Below, piece after piece: positions 16,562 to 25,397 of a stretch of 64,000 nucleotides of DNA. The position numbers and the translations under genes were made by a program. The notes beneath the pieces were generated by a model that saw only the letters and a program-made list of their open reading frames with translations, made no database searches and had not been told where the DNA came from. How positions within the stretch are numbered: the first letter of the stretch is position 1; the number at the start of each line of letters is the position of its first letter. Source of the stretch: a candidate division Zixibacteria bacterium RBG-1 (lineage in GTDB: Bacteria; Zixibacteria; MSB-5A5; DSPP01; RBG-1); the NCBI GenBank assembly GCA_000447245.1, contig AUYT01000001.1:930106-994105 (forward strand), given 5' to 3'.

Positions 16562-17314
16562 ATGTCTGGCCATTCTAAGTGGAGTACCATCAAGCGGAAA
16601 AAGGAAAAAACTGACGCTGAACGTGGGAAGATTTTTACCAAAATCATCAAGGAAATCACGGTAGCGGCCCGCACCGGAGGAGGGGATGCGGAAGGCAACC
16701 CCCGCTTGAGAACCGCTATCTTGGCTGCCAAAGAAGCCAACATGCCCCAATCCAATATCGAAAGAGCCATAAAGAAAGGGACCGGAGAGCTTCCCGGAGT
16801 GACTTACGAAGAGATAACCTACGAAGGATACGGTCCTGGCGGAGTGGCGGTACTGGTGGAAGTCACCACTGACAATAAAAATCGAGTGGTAGCCGACATC
16901 AGACATCTGTTCTCTCGCTTCGGGGGAAATTTAGGTGAAAGTGGCAGTGTCAACTGGATGTTTGAGAAAAAGGGAGTAATAACTGTCGAAAAAAGTAAGG
17001 TTAAAAATGAAGATGATTTACTGATGGTTGTACTGGACGCCGGGGCTTCGGACATGACTTCGGATGCTCAAAATTATGAAATTCAGACACCGGCTAACAC
17101 CTTTGACAAAGTCAAACAGGCTGTGGAAAAAAATAAAATTCCTTACGCCAGCGCTGAAATCAACATGGTGCCCCAGTCTACCGTCAAATTAGAGGGTAAA
17201 AACGCCGAGCAGATGATAAAACTGATGGAAGCCTTAGAAGAGCATGAGGACGTGCAGAAAGTGTACGCCAACTTTGACATCGAAGAAACCTTAATGGAGA
17301 AATTGAGTGCTTAA
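16562..17314 (+). CDS. yebC: YebC/PmpR family DNA-binding regulator (TACO1 family)
   Basis: A 250-residue protein with the family signature at the N-terminus ([20 protein letters not shown]) and the conserved blocks [39 protein letters not shown] and [18 protein letters not shown]. YebC proteins act as transcriptional regulators in some bacteria, and work on YebC2/TACO1 supports a role in relieving ribosome stalling at proline tracts. GGAGGG precedes the ATG. It overlaps ruvC by 8 bases, the widespread yebC-ruvC-ruvA-ruvB order. Confidence 0.96.
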   Translation: MSGHSKWSTIKRKKEKTDAERGKIFTKIIKEITVAARTGGGDAEGNPRLRTAILAAKEANMPQSNIERAIKKGTGELPGVTYEEITYEGYGPGGVAVLVEVTTDNKNRVVADIRHLFSRFGGNLGESGSVNWMFEKKGVITVEKSKVKNEDDLLMVVLDAGASDMTSDAQNYEIQTPANTFDKVKQAVEKNKIPYASAEINMVPQSTVKLEGKNAEQMIKLMEALEEHEDVQKVYANFDIEETLMEKLSA

Positions 17315-17834
17315 AAGTTTCACAACCTTGGGAGTGGACCCGGGTATCAGCAGTTGCGGTTTCGGTTTGGTCAAATTTTACAATAATAAGTTTGAGCTTT
17401 TGGATTCGGGAATAATAAGAACCAATGCCAAAAATTCTACTTCCGAAAAACTCAAAGAGATTTTTTCCGGGCTGAATAAAATTATAAAAAAAAGTCAGCC
17501 GGATTTTTTGGCGGTAGAAGACAGTTTTTTTGCCAAAAATGTCAAAAGTCTGAAGGTGATGAGCCAGGCCAAAGGGGTTATACTTTTAGCCGGAGCCCAG
17601 GCCGGTTTATCTATCAAAGAATATTCCACCCGGGAAGTGAAACAATCAGTCGTTGGCAGGGGAGAAGCATCTAAGCAACAGGTTCAGTATATGATGAAAG
17701 CTTTATTGAATATAAAAGCAGCGACGCTGCCGGAAGATGCTTCGGATGCTCTGGCGGTGGCGTTCTGTCATTCTCAAAAAATTTCCAACCATCATCAATG
17801 GTTATACCATGGCGTAGCCAGAGGTAAAAAGTGA
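17307..17834 (+). CDS. ruvC: Holliday junction endodeoxyribonuclease RuvC
   Basis: A 175-residue resolvase that nicks Holliday junctions symmetrically. The four acidic catalytic residues are visible: Asp in [13 protein letters not shown], Glu in [11 protein letters not shown], and the two Asp of [15 protein letters not shown]. The GTG start at 17307 overlaps the end of yebC. The last nine residues or so (QWLYHGVAR) are encoded by the 22-nt double-hairpin repeat also found at 11318-11339, so the C-terminal tail seems to have been remodelled by a repeat. The ruvA start overlaps the stop by four bases. Confidence 0.96.
   Translation: MLKSFTTLGVDPGISSCGFGLVKFYNNKFELLDSGIIRTNAKNSTSEKLKEIFSGLNKIIKKSQPDFLAVEDSFFAKNVKSLKVMSQAKGVILLAGAQAGLSIKEYSTREVKQSVVGRGEASKQQVQYMMKALLNIKAATLPEDASDALAVAFCHSQKISNHHQWLYHGVARGKK
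17799..17820 (-). repeat. 22-nt double-hairpin repeat inside the 3' end of ruvC
   Basis: On the minus strand it reads as the two 11-nt hairpins TGGCTACGCCA and TGGTATAACCA. This matches the element at 11318-11339 in 21 of 22 positions, in opposite orientation. It codes for the RuvC C-terminal tail. Confidence 0.65.
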
Positions 17835-18460
17835 TTGCCTATTTAGAGGGAAGATTAGCTGAAAAGAAACCAACCTCGCTGGTGGTAGATGTCAAGGGGG
17901 TGGGCTATTTGGTCAATATCCCTTTATCCAGTTTTGACAAACTGCCTGAAATCGGTTCGGCCGTAAAACTTTTCACCTGCACCTATGTGCGAGAAGATGC
18001 TTTTCAGTTGTTCGGTTTTGCCACCACCCCGGAAAAAGAGCTCTTTGAGCTTTTGATTTCGGTTAACGGAGTCGGACCCAAATCTGCTTTGGGAATTTTA
18101 TCCTCCATTTCGGTGGAGGATTTTCAGTCCTCTATCTTAGAAGAAAACGTGGATATGCTGACCAAAATTTCGGGTGTGGGAAATAAAACCGCCCAAAGAT
18201 TAATTGTAGAATTAAAAGAGAAGATTGCCAAGAGTTTCATTCTGCCGGAGAAAGAGAAAGCTTCTCCTGACCATAAATCAGAAGAAGCCATTTTAGCCAT
18301 GGTTTCCTTGGGGTATAACAAATATGAAGCCAGGAAAATCATTGACCAGGTTCTGGAAAAAGATAAAAAGTTGAGCTTAGAAGAGTTATTGAAAAAAGCG
18401 TTGAATTTCAATCCCAATGCTAAAACTAAAGCTCAAACTCAAACTTCTAAAACAATATAG
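17831..18460 (+). CDS. ruvA: Holliday junction branch migration subunit RuvA
   Basis: A 209-residue DNA-binding subunit that forms tetramers on Holliday junctions and loads RuvB. The N-terminal OB fold is [20 protein letters not shown]. The helix-hairpin-helix motifs are LLISVNGVGPKSALGIL and LTKISGVGNKTAQRLIVELK. The C-terminal domain III (EEAILAMVSLGYNKYEA) binds RuvB. It uses a GTG start four bases inside ruvC, indicating translational coupling. Length and layout are normal. Confidence 0.96.
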   Translation: MIAYLEGRLAEKKPTSLVVDVKGVGYLVNIPLSSFDKLPEIGSAVKLFTCTYVREDAFQLFGFATTPEKELFELLISVNGVGPKSALGILSSISVEDFQSSILEENVDMLTKISGVGNKTAQRLIVELKEKIAKSFILPEKEKASPDHKSEEAILAMVSLGYNKYEARKIIDQVLEKDKKLSLEELLKKALNFNPNAKTKAQTQTSKTI

Positions 18461-18469
18461 TTTAAAAAA

Positions 18470-19486
18470 ATGAAAGACCGAATCACTCAGCCGATTCAAC
18501 AAATTGAAGAGCAGGAGCTGGACTTAACCTTAAGGCCTCAGGGTTTTGATGAATTCGTGGGGCAGGAAAAGTTAAAAGAAAATCTGAAGATTTTTATCTC
18601 GGCTGCCAAAAAAAGAAAAGAACATCTGGACCACGCTTTATTTTACGGTCCTCCCGGTCTGGGAAAAACCACTCTGGCTCATATAATTGCTCATGAAATG
18701 GGGGTGGATGTCAAATCTACTTCCGGTCCGGTTTTGGAGAAAGCCGCTGACTTGGCAGGGATTTTAACCAATTTGAATGACAAAGATATTTTATTTATTG
18801 ACGAAATTCACCGCTTAAGTCATGTGGTGGAAGAATATCTTTATCCGGCTATGGAGGACTTCACCTTAGACATCATGATTGAAAAGGGACCGGCGGCTCG
18901 CTCCATAAAATTACCATTAAAAAAATTTACTCTTATTGGAGCAACAACCCGGGCCGGGCTTTTGACTTCTCCTCTCAGGTCCCGTTTCGGTGTGGTGGGG
19001 AGATTGGATTATTACAACACTGATGACTTGTTGAAAATAGTTTTACGCTCCGCTAAGATTTTAAATATTACCATTGATAAAGATGGAGCCAACGAAATTG
19101 CCTGCCGTTCCCGAGGAACTCCCAGAGTTGCCAACCGGCTTTTGCGGCGAGTGCGGGATTTTGCGCAAGTCAAAGCCAAGGGAAAAATTAATAAAGAGAT
19201 TTCCGAAAATGCTTTGCAGATGCTGGATGTGGACCAATTGGGCCTGGATGAGATGGATAAAAAAATTTTGGAGACGATAGTTATGAAATTCAAAGGGGGC
19301 CCGGTCGGCATAAGCACCTTAGCAGTGGCAGTAGGTGAGGAAGCAGATACCATTGAAGAGGTGTACGAACCATTTTTAATTCAGGAAGGGCTTTTACACA
19401 GAACTCCGCGGGGAAGACAGGTTACAGACAGAGCATACAAGCACTTGGAAATTCAAAAAGAGAAGATTCAACCCAGTCTGTTGTAA
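18470..19486 (+). CDS. ruvB: Holliday junction branch migration ATPase RuvB
   Basis: A 338-residue AAA+ motor. Walker A is [19 protein letters not shown], Walker B is [10 protein letters not shown], sensor 1 is [10 protein letters not shown] and the arginine-finger region is SPLRSRFG. The C-terminal winged helix reads [20 protein letters not shown]. It works with RuvA and RuvC on recombination intermediates. It starts 9 bp after ruvA. It completes the ruvCAB set. Confidence 0.97.
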   Translation: MKDRITQPIQQIEEQELDLTLRPQGFDEFVGQEKLKENLKIFISAAKKRKEHLDHALFYGPPGLGKTTLAHIIAHEMGVDVKSTSGPVLEKAADLAGILTNLNDKDILFIDEIHRLSHVVEEYLYPAMEDFTLDIMIEKGPAARSIKLPLKKFTLIGATTRAGLLTSPLRSRFGVVGRLDYYNTDDLLKIVLRSAKILNITIDKDGANEIACRSRGTPRVANRLLRRVRDFAQVKAKGKINKEISENALQMLDVDQLGLDEMDKKILETIVMKFKGGPVGISTLAVAVGEEADTIEEVYEPFLIQEGLLHRTPRGRQVTDRAYKHLEIQKEKIQPSLL

Positions 19487-19550
19487 GGGATATAACCTAA
19501 CAGATTTTTGAGAAAACCAACTGCTTCTTAATCTTTTCCTCAAAAAATAA

Positions 19551-20243
19551 GTGGCAAAGAACTTTTTCACTTCAGCCATAATTGTCGCAGGGGGGTCTGG
19601 TAAAAGATTTAATTCCGAGATTCCAAAACAATTTTTAAAATTAAAAGATAAACCGATTCTGGCTTATTCGATTGAAAAATTTGAAAAATCTAAACTAATT
19701 GATGAGGTAATTTTAGTAGTGCCAGGTCAATTTATCGGTTTCTGTCAAAAAAATATAATTGCTAAATATTGCTTCAGAAAAATCACTCAAATTATCTCAG
19801 GGGGAACGACCAGGCAGGCTTCAGCTTATAATGGTTTGCAAAAAGTAAGTAAAAAATGTAACTTGGTCTTGGTGCACGACGGAGTCAGGCCGTTGGTTGA
19901 GTCTAAAGAAATTGAAACGGTGATAAAATTGGCTCAAAAATTTAAAGCAGCTATCTTGGCCGTACCAGTAAAGGAAACTGTCAAGCTGGTGAATAACAAT
20001 ATGATTGTAAAAACTGAAGACAGAAAGAAATTTTATCTGGCCCAAACCCCCCAGGTCTTTGAAAAAACTCTTTTGAGTAAAGCATTTGAAAAAGCCAAAA
20101 AAGATAAATTCGTGGGGACGGACTGTTCCTCACTGGTGGAAAGATTAGGTGTTAAAGTTAGGATTTTAGAAGGTTCAGAGAGAAATATTAAAATTACTAC
20201 AGCAGAAGATTTTAAATTGGCTGAAATATTAATGAGTTGGTGA
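19551..20243 (+). CDS. ispD: 2-C-methyl-D-erythritol 4-phosphate cytidylyltransferase
   Basis: A 230-residue enzyme making CDP-methylerythritol in the MEP isoprenoid pathway. The nucleotide-binding start is AIIVAGGSGKRFNSEIPKQF, and LVLVHDGVRPLV and LAQTPQVFEK are the other family blocks. It uses a GTG start (19551). It slightly overlaps or abuts ispF, the usual arrangement, so the two are co-translated. The sequence is richer in AT than most of its neighbours. Confidence 0.95.
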   Translation: MAKNFFTSAIIVAGGSGKRFNSEIPKQFLKLKDKPILAYSIEKFEKSKLIDEVILVVPGQFIGFCQKNIIAKYCFRKITQIISGGTTRQASAYNGLQKVSKKCNLVLVHDGVRPLVESKEIETVIKLAQKFKAAILAVPVKETVKLVNNNMIVKTEDRKKFYLAQTPQVFEKTLLSKAFEKAKKDKFVGTDCSSLVERLGVKVRILEGSERNIKITTAEDFKLAEILMSW

Positions 20244-20245
20244 AA

Positions 20246-20722
20246 ATGCTCAGAGTTGGTTTTGGATATGATGTGCATAAATTTACGAAGGGGAGAAAAT
20301 TGATTTTAGGAGGAGTGGAGATTCCTCATTCTAGAGGGCTTTTAGGACATTCGGATGGGGATGCTTTGCTGCACTCGATTTGTGACGCTATATTAGGAGC
20401 TTTGGCTCAAGGAGATATCGGTAAACATTTCCCGGATACAGATAAGAAATATAAAGGGATTTCCAGTATGAAACTTTTACCAGATGTGTCCAAGATTTTG
20501 AAACAAGAAAAAGCTAAGCTTGTGAATATTGATACAACTATTGTGGCAGAAAAACCCAAGTTAGCCAACTATACTGACAAAATGAGAAAAAATATCTCCC
20601 GCACTCTGAAAATCGGTCTAGATAAAATTTCAGTCAAAGCCACCACTCAAAATGGCTTGGGATTTATAGGTAAGGGAGAAGGAATAGCCAGTTTTGCCAT
20701 CGTCTTACTTGAGAAAGGATAG
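20246..20722 (+). CDS. ispF: 2-C-methyl-D-erythritol 2,4-cyclodiphosphate synthase
   Basis: A 158-residue MEP-pathway enzyme that cyclises CDP-methylerythritol phosphate. The metal ligands are visible in GYDVHKF (Asp and His) and LLGHSDGDALLHSI (His). TTQNGLGFIGKGEGIASFA is the conserved C-terminal block. The frame is open from a TTG at 20237 with a GTG at 20240. The ATG at 20246 (MLRVGFGYDVHKF) gives the family's usual N-terminus. IspE is not in the window. Confidence 0.95.
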   Translation: MLRVGFGYDVHKFTKGRKLILGGVEIPHSRGLLGHSDGDALLHSICDAILGALAQGDIGKHFPDTDKKYKGISSMKLLPDVSKILKQEKAKLVNIDTTIVAEKPKLANYTDKMRKNISRTLKIGLDKISVKATTQNGLGFIGKGEGIASFAIVLLEKG

Positions 20723-21355
20723 ATGGAATCCAATTTCGCCCAACATATGCAGGAGCTGTTAAACTATGCTACCAGCCACAAAGTGGTCTGGCTCTATTTT
20801 TTCTTTTTTATCAGTGCTGTTATAGAAAATCTTTTTCCTCCCTACCCGGGAGACAGCATAATTTTCGGAGGAGCGCTTTTAGCCGGGATGGGGAAACTGC
20901 AGCTCTGGGGAGTGATTTTATTTCCCTGCTTAGGGAGTTTAAGCGGTGCTATGATTTTATACTGGGCCGGGAAAAAAGGCGCCCGAAAGCTTTTCTTTTT
21001 GAATGGTATTTTTTTCAACCAGGCCCGGCTTTCCAATATCGAAGGATGGTTCAAAAAATATGGTGAAAAAGTGTTGATATTAAGCCGATTTATGACAGGA
21101 GTGCGTTCAGCCGTTGCTCTTTCAGCCGGAGTGGGAAATGTACATATCAGAAAGATGGTAATTTACACCGGTATCTCGATTTTAATCTGGAACGGGGCTT
21201 TGGTTGCGATCGGAACAGTTTTGAAAGCCAATTCCGAGGATGCCTATAGATTTTTGGTGACTTATAATAAAATAGTTCTGACTATTTTTGCCCTAGCGGT
21301 TTTATACTGGATTTTTAAATTGTTAAAGAAAAAATTCAAAAAGGAGCCGATTTGA
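20723..21355 (+). CDS. DedA family (SNARE-associated/VTT domain) membrane protein
   Basis: A 210-residue inner-membrane protein with about five hydrophobic segments. The DedA signatures are ENLFPPYPGDSIIFGGALLA near the N-terminus and SRFMTGVRSAVALSAGVGN in the middle, with the conserved acidic and arginine residues. Several DedA proteins act as undecaprenyl-phosphate or phospholipid scramblases/flippases. It directly follows ispF, whose pathway makes the isoprenoid precursor of undecaprenyl phosphate, and overlaps ddl, a peptidoglycan gene. A lipid-carrier role is therefore plausible but inferred. Confidence 0.9.
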   Translation: MESNFAQHMQELLNYATSHKVVWLYFFFFISAVIENLFPPYPGDSIIFGGALLAGMGKLQLWGVILFPCLGSLSGAMILYWAGKKGARKLFFLNGIFFNQARLSNIEGWFKKYGEKVLILSRFMTGVRSAVALSAGVGNVHIRKMVIYTGISILIWNGALVAIGTVLKANSEDAYRFLVTYNKIVLTIFALAVLYWIFKLLKKKFKKEPI

Positions 21356-22386
21356 AAATTTTGGTTTTGATGGGGGGAGATTCTGCCGAGAGGGATGTTT
21401 CCATAGTCAGTGGAGAAGCGGTGGTAGAAGCTTTGAAAAAAGCCGGGCATAAAGTGATTCCGGTGGATACCAGCAAAAGCTGGCAGGTGTTGCCGAATAA
21501 TCACACCCAATATTTGCCCCAAGGGATAAAAACTGCCCCTCCGGGTGCTCAAGAATTAAAACCGATCGATTCGGATGTGGTGTTAAAACATTTTGAATCG
21601 CAGGATTTGAAAGATGTGGATGTCATCTTTTTGGCTCTGCATGGCGGCAAGGGAGAAGACGGAACCATTCAGTCCTTACTGGATTTGACCGGTAAGCCCT
21701 ACACCGGCTCTGGAATGTTGGCCAGCGCTTTGGCCATGAACAAAGATATGTCCAAAAAAATTTTTGAAAGAGAAAAAATCAGAACCCCCAAATGGATTTT
21801 ATGGGAGTCGGATAATTCATCTGATATTTCTGAACTGCAAAAAGAAATCAAAAAGAAATTTGGCTACCCGGTGGTGGTTAAGCCCAACAACCAGGGTTCC
21901 ACCATAGGTTTGACCATACTCCAAAAGGATGGAGATTTAAAAAAGGCAGTAAATTTAGCGGGAGAGTATTCTCATCAAATTTTAGCGGAAGAATTTATTC
22001 CGGGGCGGGAGATTACCGTGGGTATTTTAGAAGATCAGGCCTTGCCCGTGATTGAGATTGTGCCAGAGCACGGAATCTATGACTACGAATGCAAATATAC
22101 ACCGGGCAAGAGTAAATATGTTTGTCCGGCTGAACTGACTAAAAAACAAACTCATGAAGTACAGGAATTGGCTTTTCGGGCCTTTAAGGCTTTGGGATGT
22201 GAAGGTTACGCCAGAGTGGATTTTCGTTTAGCCAAAAACGGAATATTTTACTGCTTAGAAGTCAACACTCTCCCGGGAATGACCAACACCAGTCTGGTTC
22301 CCAAAGCCGCCAAAGCGGCCGGAATTGACTTTCCGGAATTAGTGGAAAAAATTGTAAAACTAGCATCCCATAAGAAGAAGGTTTAA
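21352..22386 (+). CDS. ddl: D-alanine-D-alanine ligase
   Basis: A 344-residue ATP-grasp ligase that makes the D-Ala-D-Ala dipeptide for peptidoglycan. Family blocks are VLMGGDSAERDVSIVSG, FLALHGGKGEDGTIQSLLDL, PYTGSGMLASALAMNKD, PVVVKPNNQGSTIGLT, LAEEFIPGREITVGIL and YCLEVNTLPGMTNTSLVPK. A TTG start at 21352 overlaps the dedA stop and has AAGGAG upstream, so the TTG is credible. Length is slightly above the usual ~310 because of an insert near residues 45-75. Confidence 0.95.
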   Translation: MKILVLMGGDSAERDVSIVSGEAVVEALKKAGHKVIPVDTSKSWQVLPNNHTQYLPQGIKTAPPGAQELKPIDSDVVLKHFESQDLKDVDVIFLALHGGKGEDGTIQSLLDLTGKPYTGSGMLASALAMNKDMSKKIFEREKIRTPKWILWESDNSSDISELQKEIKKKFGYPVVVKPNNQGSTIGLTILQKDGDLKKAVNLAGEYSHQILAEEFIPGREITVGILEDQALPVIEIVPEHGIYDYECKYTPGKSKYVCPAELTKKQTHEVQELAFRAFKALGCEGYARVDFRLAKNGIFYCLEVNTLPGMTNTSLVPKAAKAAGIDFPELVEKIVKLASHKKKV

Positions 22387-22528
22387 CTAATCCCTTAATT
22401 TTTCGTATAACTAGCTAGTTGTAAATCCAGCTCCCCTTTACATTTTGGTTGTAGAAATGGTTTAATCTTAGTATATTATTTTTCTAAAATAAATTTAAAA
22501 ACATGCAATGAATTAGAGGTCAAAACTT

Positions 22529-23260
22529 ATGAGTTTCAAAGGAATTTTATTTGATTTGGGCAGCACCCTAATCGAGTTTGACAATACCGAATGGGACAAG
22601 CTGGAAAGAGCTTGTGTCCAGCAGGGCTATGAGTTTTTAGTAAAACGAGGCTATAAGATACCGGATTGGGAAACTTTCGGAAAAACTTTTCTGACTGAAT
22701 TTCATCAGGCTTGGCAGAAAGCTCAAGAAAGTTTAATTGAAGTGAAACTGCCGGAATGGGTCGCAAATTTTCTAGTTAGATATGGAATCTCCAGTCCGGA
22801 TGGTTTTAGTTTAGAATTTTTGAAGCTCTACTACGAACCGATTTCCAAACAGATAACTTTAATTGATGGCGTAAAAGAGGTTTTGGAGCATTTTAAGAAG
22901 CAGAATTTTAAAATCGGATTAATCTCTAACTCTTCCTTTCCCACTGAATTTCACATAGAAGAGTTAAAAAACTATGAAATCATTAACTTCTTTGAAGAAA
23001 CTTTGTTTTCCTACGATTTCGGTTTAAGGAAACCACATCCGGATTTATTCAAAAATGTCTTAAATAAGTTAAAGTTAAAACCGCAGGAAACAGTTTTCAT
23101 CGGGGACAGGTTGATTGAAGATGTGTCCGGACCTCAAAAAGTGGGGATGAAAGCGATTTTGAAATACAAAAAAGAAAGAGATTATTCTGCTCCGGTGGTG
23201 CCGGATTACGTGGTCAATAACTTAAGCGAACTTCCGGAAGTAATCCGCAAATTCAAATAA
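22529..23260 (+). CDS. HAD-superfamily hydrolase
   Basis: A 243-residue haloacid dehalogenase-type phosphatase. Motif I is unusual: FDLGSTLIEFDNTE, where DxDxT reads DLGST, so the second acidic residue is Gly. Motif II is IGLISNSS, motif III is the Lys of LRKPHPDLF, and motif IV is VFIGDRLIEDVSGP. Loss of the general acid/base Asp would impair a phosphatase mechanism, although similar DLGxT motifs occur in 2-haloacid-dehalogenase-like and other HAD members. It is followed directly by cysS. Substrate unknown. Confidence 0.88.
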   Translation: MSFKGILFDLGSTLIEFDNTEWDKLERACVQQGYEFLVKRGYKIPDWETFGKTFLTEFHQAWQKAQESLIEVKLPEWVANFLVRYGISSPDGFSLEFLKLYYEPISKQITLIDGVKEVLEHFKKQNFKIGLISNSSFPTEFHIEELKNYEIINFFEETLFSYDFGLRKPHPDLFKNVLNKLKLKPQETVFIGDRLIEDVSGPQKVGMKAILKYKKERDYSAPVVPDYVVNNLSELPEVIRKFK

Positions 23261-23263
23261 GCT

Positions 23264-24661
23264 ATGAGCTTGGTTTTCTTCAATACTCTCACCAGACAAA
23301 AGGAGGAGTTTGTCCCCATTGAGTCTGGAAAAGTCAAAATGTATACTTGCGGTCCCACCGTGTATGATTATCCTCATATCGGAAATTACCGAACTTTTTT
23401 ATTTGAAGATTTGTTGCGGCGCTATTTAAAATACAAAGGGTTTCAGGTCACTCAGGTCATGAATCTGACGGATATAGATGATAAAATAATCATCGGTTCT
23501 CAAAAGAAAGGAATTTCGCTAGATGAGTACACCGCACCCTATAAGAAAATCTTTTTTGAGGATTTAAACACTCTGAACGCCGAAGCATCTGAATTTTATC
23601 CGGAAGCGACCAAGCATATCAAAGAAATGGTGAAGATTATCAAAAAGCTTTTGGGGAAGAAACATGCCTACGAAATAGAAGGCTCTATCTATTTCAAAAT
23701 TTCAACTTTTCCAGAGTACGGAAAACTTTCCAAGATGAATTTAGAGGAGTTGAAAGTGGGTACCAGAGTCAAAGCTGACGAATATGAGAAAGAGCAAGTC
23801 AGTGACTTTGCCTTATGGAAGGCCTGGGATGAAAAAGATGGAGACATTTTTTGGGAGACGGAGATCGGTAAAGGGCGTCCGGGCTGGCATATTGAATGCT
23901 CGGCCATGAGTATGAAATATTTGGGGGAGTATTTTGATATTCACACTGGTGGAGTGGATAATATTTTCCCCCATCATGAAAACGAGATTGCCCAGAGTCA
24001 ATGCGCCACCGGCAAAAAATTTGTCAACTTTTGGCTGCATGCCGAACATCTGTTGGTAGATAACAAAAGGATGGCCAAAAGATATGGAAATTTCTACACC
24101 TTAAGAGATTTATTGGATAAAGGTTGGTATCCGATGGCTATTCGTTATTTGCTTTTATCCACCTATTACCGCCAGCAGCTGAATTTCACCTTGGAAGGAT
24201 TGGAAGCAGCCAAAAATTCTTTGCAAAGAATTTTTGATTTTTCAGACCAGTTAGAAACTATAGAAAAAGAAGGGAAAAACCCCCAAGCAGAAAGGCTAGT
24301 TATTTCAGCCAAGGAAAAATTCGAGGCTGGTTTGGATGACGACCTAAACGTTTCGATCGGCCTGGCAGCTATTTTTGACTTAATCTATGAAGTAAACAAA
24401 CTTTTAAGAGAAAACCAAGTTTCAAAAACAGATGCGCAATTAATTTTAAATCAGATGGACAGTTTCGATAAAGTTTTAGGTTACTTGAAAAAACCTGAAG
24501 AGAGTTTGGATGATAAAGCTGTGCAATTAGTAGAACGAAGAGAAAAGGCCAGACAGGATAAAGACTGGCAGTTGGCTGATAAGATTAGAAAACAACTCCT
24601 TGAAATGGGAATTATTTTAGAAGATACTTCAGCCGGTACCAAATGGAAGAAAAAGATTTGA
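23264..24661 (+). CDS. cysS: Cysteinyl-tRNA synthetase
   Basis: A 465-residue class I aminoacyl-tRNA synthetase. The zinc and substrate site starts with YTCGPTVYDYPHIGNYRTF; PHIGN is the HIGH motif. Further ligands are in WHIECSAMSMKYLG and HHENEIAQSQCATG. The KMSKS loop is altered to KRMAKRYGNFYTLRD, keeping the second lysine but replacing the serines. C-terminal helical DALR-like and anticodon-binding regions follow. The start is 3 bp after the HAD gene. Family identity is certain; the non-standard KMSKS loop is worth noting. Confidence 0.96.
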   Translation: MSLVFFNTLTRQKEEFVPIESGKVKMYTCGPTVYDYPHIGNYRTFLFEDLLRRYLKYKGFQVTQVMNLTDIDDKIIIGSQKKGISLDEYTAPYKKIFFEDLNTLNAEASEFYPEATKHIKEMVKIIKKLLGKKHAYEIEGSIYFKISTFPEYGKLSKMNLEELKVGTRVKADEYEKEQVSDFALWKAWDEKDGDIFWETEIGKGRPGWHIECSAMSMKYLGEYFDIHTGGVDNIFPHHENEIAQSQCATGKKFVNFWLHAEHLLVDNKRMAKRYGNFYTLRDLLDKGWYPMAIRYLLLSTYYRQQLNFTLEGLEAAKNSLQRIFDFSDQLETIEKEGKNPQAERLVISAKEKFEAGLDDDLNVSIGLAAIFDLIYEVNKLLRENQVSKTDAQLILNQMDSFDKVLGYLKKPEESLDDKAVQLVERREKARQDKDWQLADKIRKQLLEMGIILEDTSAGTKWKKKI

Positions 24662-24758
24662 TATTGACAAAAAGCTGGCGTAAAATATATTGAAATTTCT
24701 CAATTTGGGTTTTCTTTTCCCTAGGGAATAGCGAAAACCTATACAAAAAGCAGAAATT

Positions 24759-24830
24759 GCTGGAGTAGCTCAGAGGCAGAGCAGGGGTTTTGTAAACCTC
24801 AGGTCGGGGGTTCAATTCCCTCCTCCAGCT
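24759..24830 (+). tRNA. tRNA-Thr (anticodon UGU)
   Basis: A complete cloverleaf of 72 nt. The acceptor arms are GCTGGAG and CTCCAGC. The D arm is GCTC/GAGC, the anticodon loop is TTTGTAA with anticodon TGT, and the T arm contains GGTTCAATT. The discriminator base is T; CCA is not encoded. Confidence 0.95.
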
Positions 24831-24855
24831 GATAAATAGAGAGCGCAATTGGAGT

Positions 24856-24911
24856 TGTAGCGGTGCGATTTATCGCACATTAGAATTGGTCGGATTCATC
24901 CGACCGCTACA
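24856..24911. repeat. Cloverleaf-like palindromic intergenic element
   Basis: Outer arms TGTAGCGGT (24856-24864) and ACCGCTACA (24903-24911) enclose two hairpins, GTGCGATTTATCGCAC (24863-24878) and GGTCGGATTCATCCGACC (24888-24905). The result is a three-way-junction fold squeezed between two tRNA genes. It is REP-like; no function is known from sequence. Confidence 0.65.
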
Positions 24912-24926
24912 GGAAAGAAAAACATT

Positions 24927-25008
24927 GGAGAGGTGCCCGAGAGGCTAAAGGGGACGGTCTGTAAAACCGTTGGCTTTGCCTACGGTGGTTCGAATCCACC
25001 CCTCTCCA
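24927..25008 (+). tRNA. tRNA-Tyr (anticodon GUA)
   Basis: An 82-nt type II tRNA. The acceptor arms are GGAGAGG and CCTCTCC, the anticodon loop is CTGTAAA with anticodon GTA, and it has a long variable arm and a T arm with GGTTCGAATCC. The last bases (from 24995, TCCACCCCTCTCCATAA) recur at 34721 and 44626, so this gene looks like the integration target of the DNA to its right. Confidence 0.95.
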
Positions 25009-25139
25009 TAAGTTATGGTGGTTCAATAGGTTAGGAGTGGAGTTAATTAAATAATTATTGTCCTTTGCAGAATAATCCTATAAATTCAATAGAAGACATT
25101 GTTATTTTTTTCTCTTTTTCTGCTCTGATACTGTTGTAA

Positions 25140-25166
25140 TACGGGTTCGAATCCCGGTGGGGTTAA
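25140..25166 (+). pseudogene. Possible tRNA 3'-end remnant (T arm and acceptor strand)
   Basis: ACGGGTTCGAATCCCGG is a T-arm-like stem-loop (four pairs, TTCGAAT loop), followed by TGGGGTTA, which could be the 3' acceptor strand. No matching 5' half, D arm or anticodon arm lies upstream. Such fragments are often left by integration at tRNA genes, but chance similarity is possible. Confidence 0.4.
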
Positions 25167-25258
25167 AAGTTCTGGAAAGCTGGCAAACAACAAACCATTG
25201 CATTGTTGTTAAGCTCTAATCTTCTAATTATAACACGACAGATTTATCAAGATTTTAC

Positions 25259-25287
25259 TTGACAATTTTAGAAAGAACCTACATAAT
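25259..25287 (+). promoter_or_regulatory. Predicted sigma-70-type promoter for the VCBS-dockerin gene
   Basis: TTGACA (25259-25264), a 17-bp spacer, and CATAAT (25282-25287). Predicted transcription start is about 25294, giving a leader of about 100 nt with one 8-bp hairpin. Confidence 0.6.
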
Positions 25288-25397
25288 ATTTGTAACTGGT
25301 CCAATAATACAGCAAGAATAAGATAGTTTCATTATAAGCTTTTGATTTTTACATCAAAAGTATTGAGGGATCTAAAAAGTCGCCTCGGGGCCAACAA

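Larger units (their letters stand above)
25009..25397. other. Non-coding gap after tRNA-Tyr, with tRNA-like remnant and promoter
   Basis: This 389-base stretch has no gene. It holds a T-arm-like remnant at 25140-25166, an 8-bp hairpin (AACAACAA at 25186 with TTGTTGTT at 25203), a promoter at 25259-25287 and a leader hairpin with arms CTTTTGAT and ATCAAAAG (about 25338-25359). It is the left end of the inferred inserted region. Confidence 0.6.
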
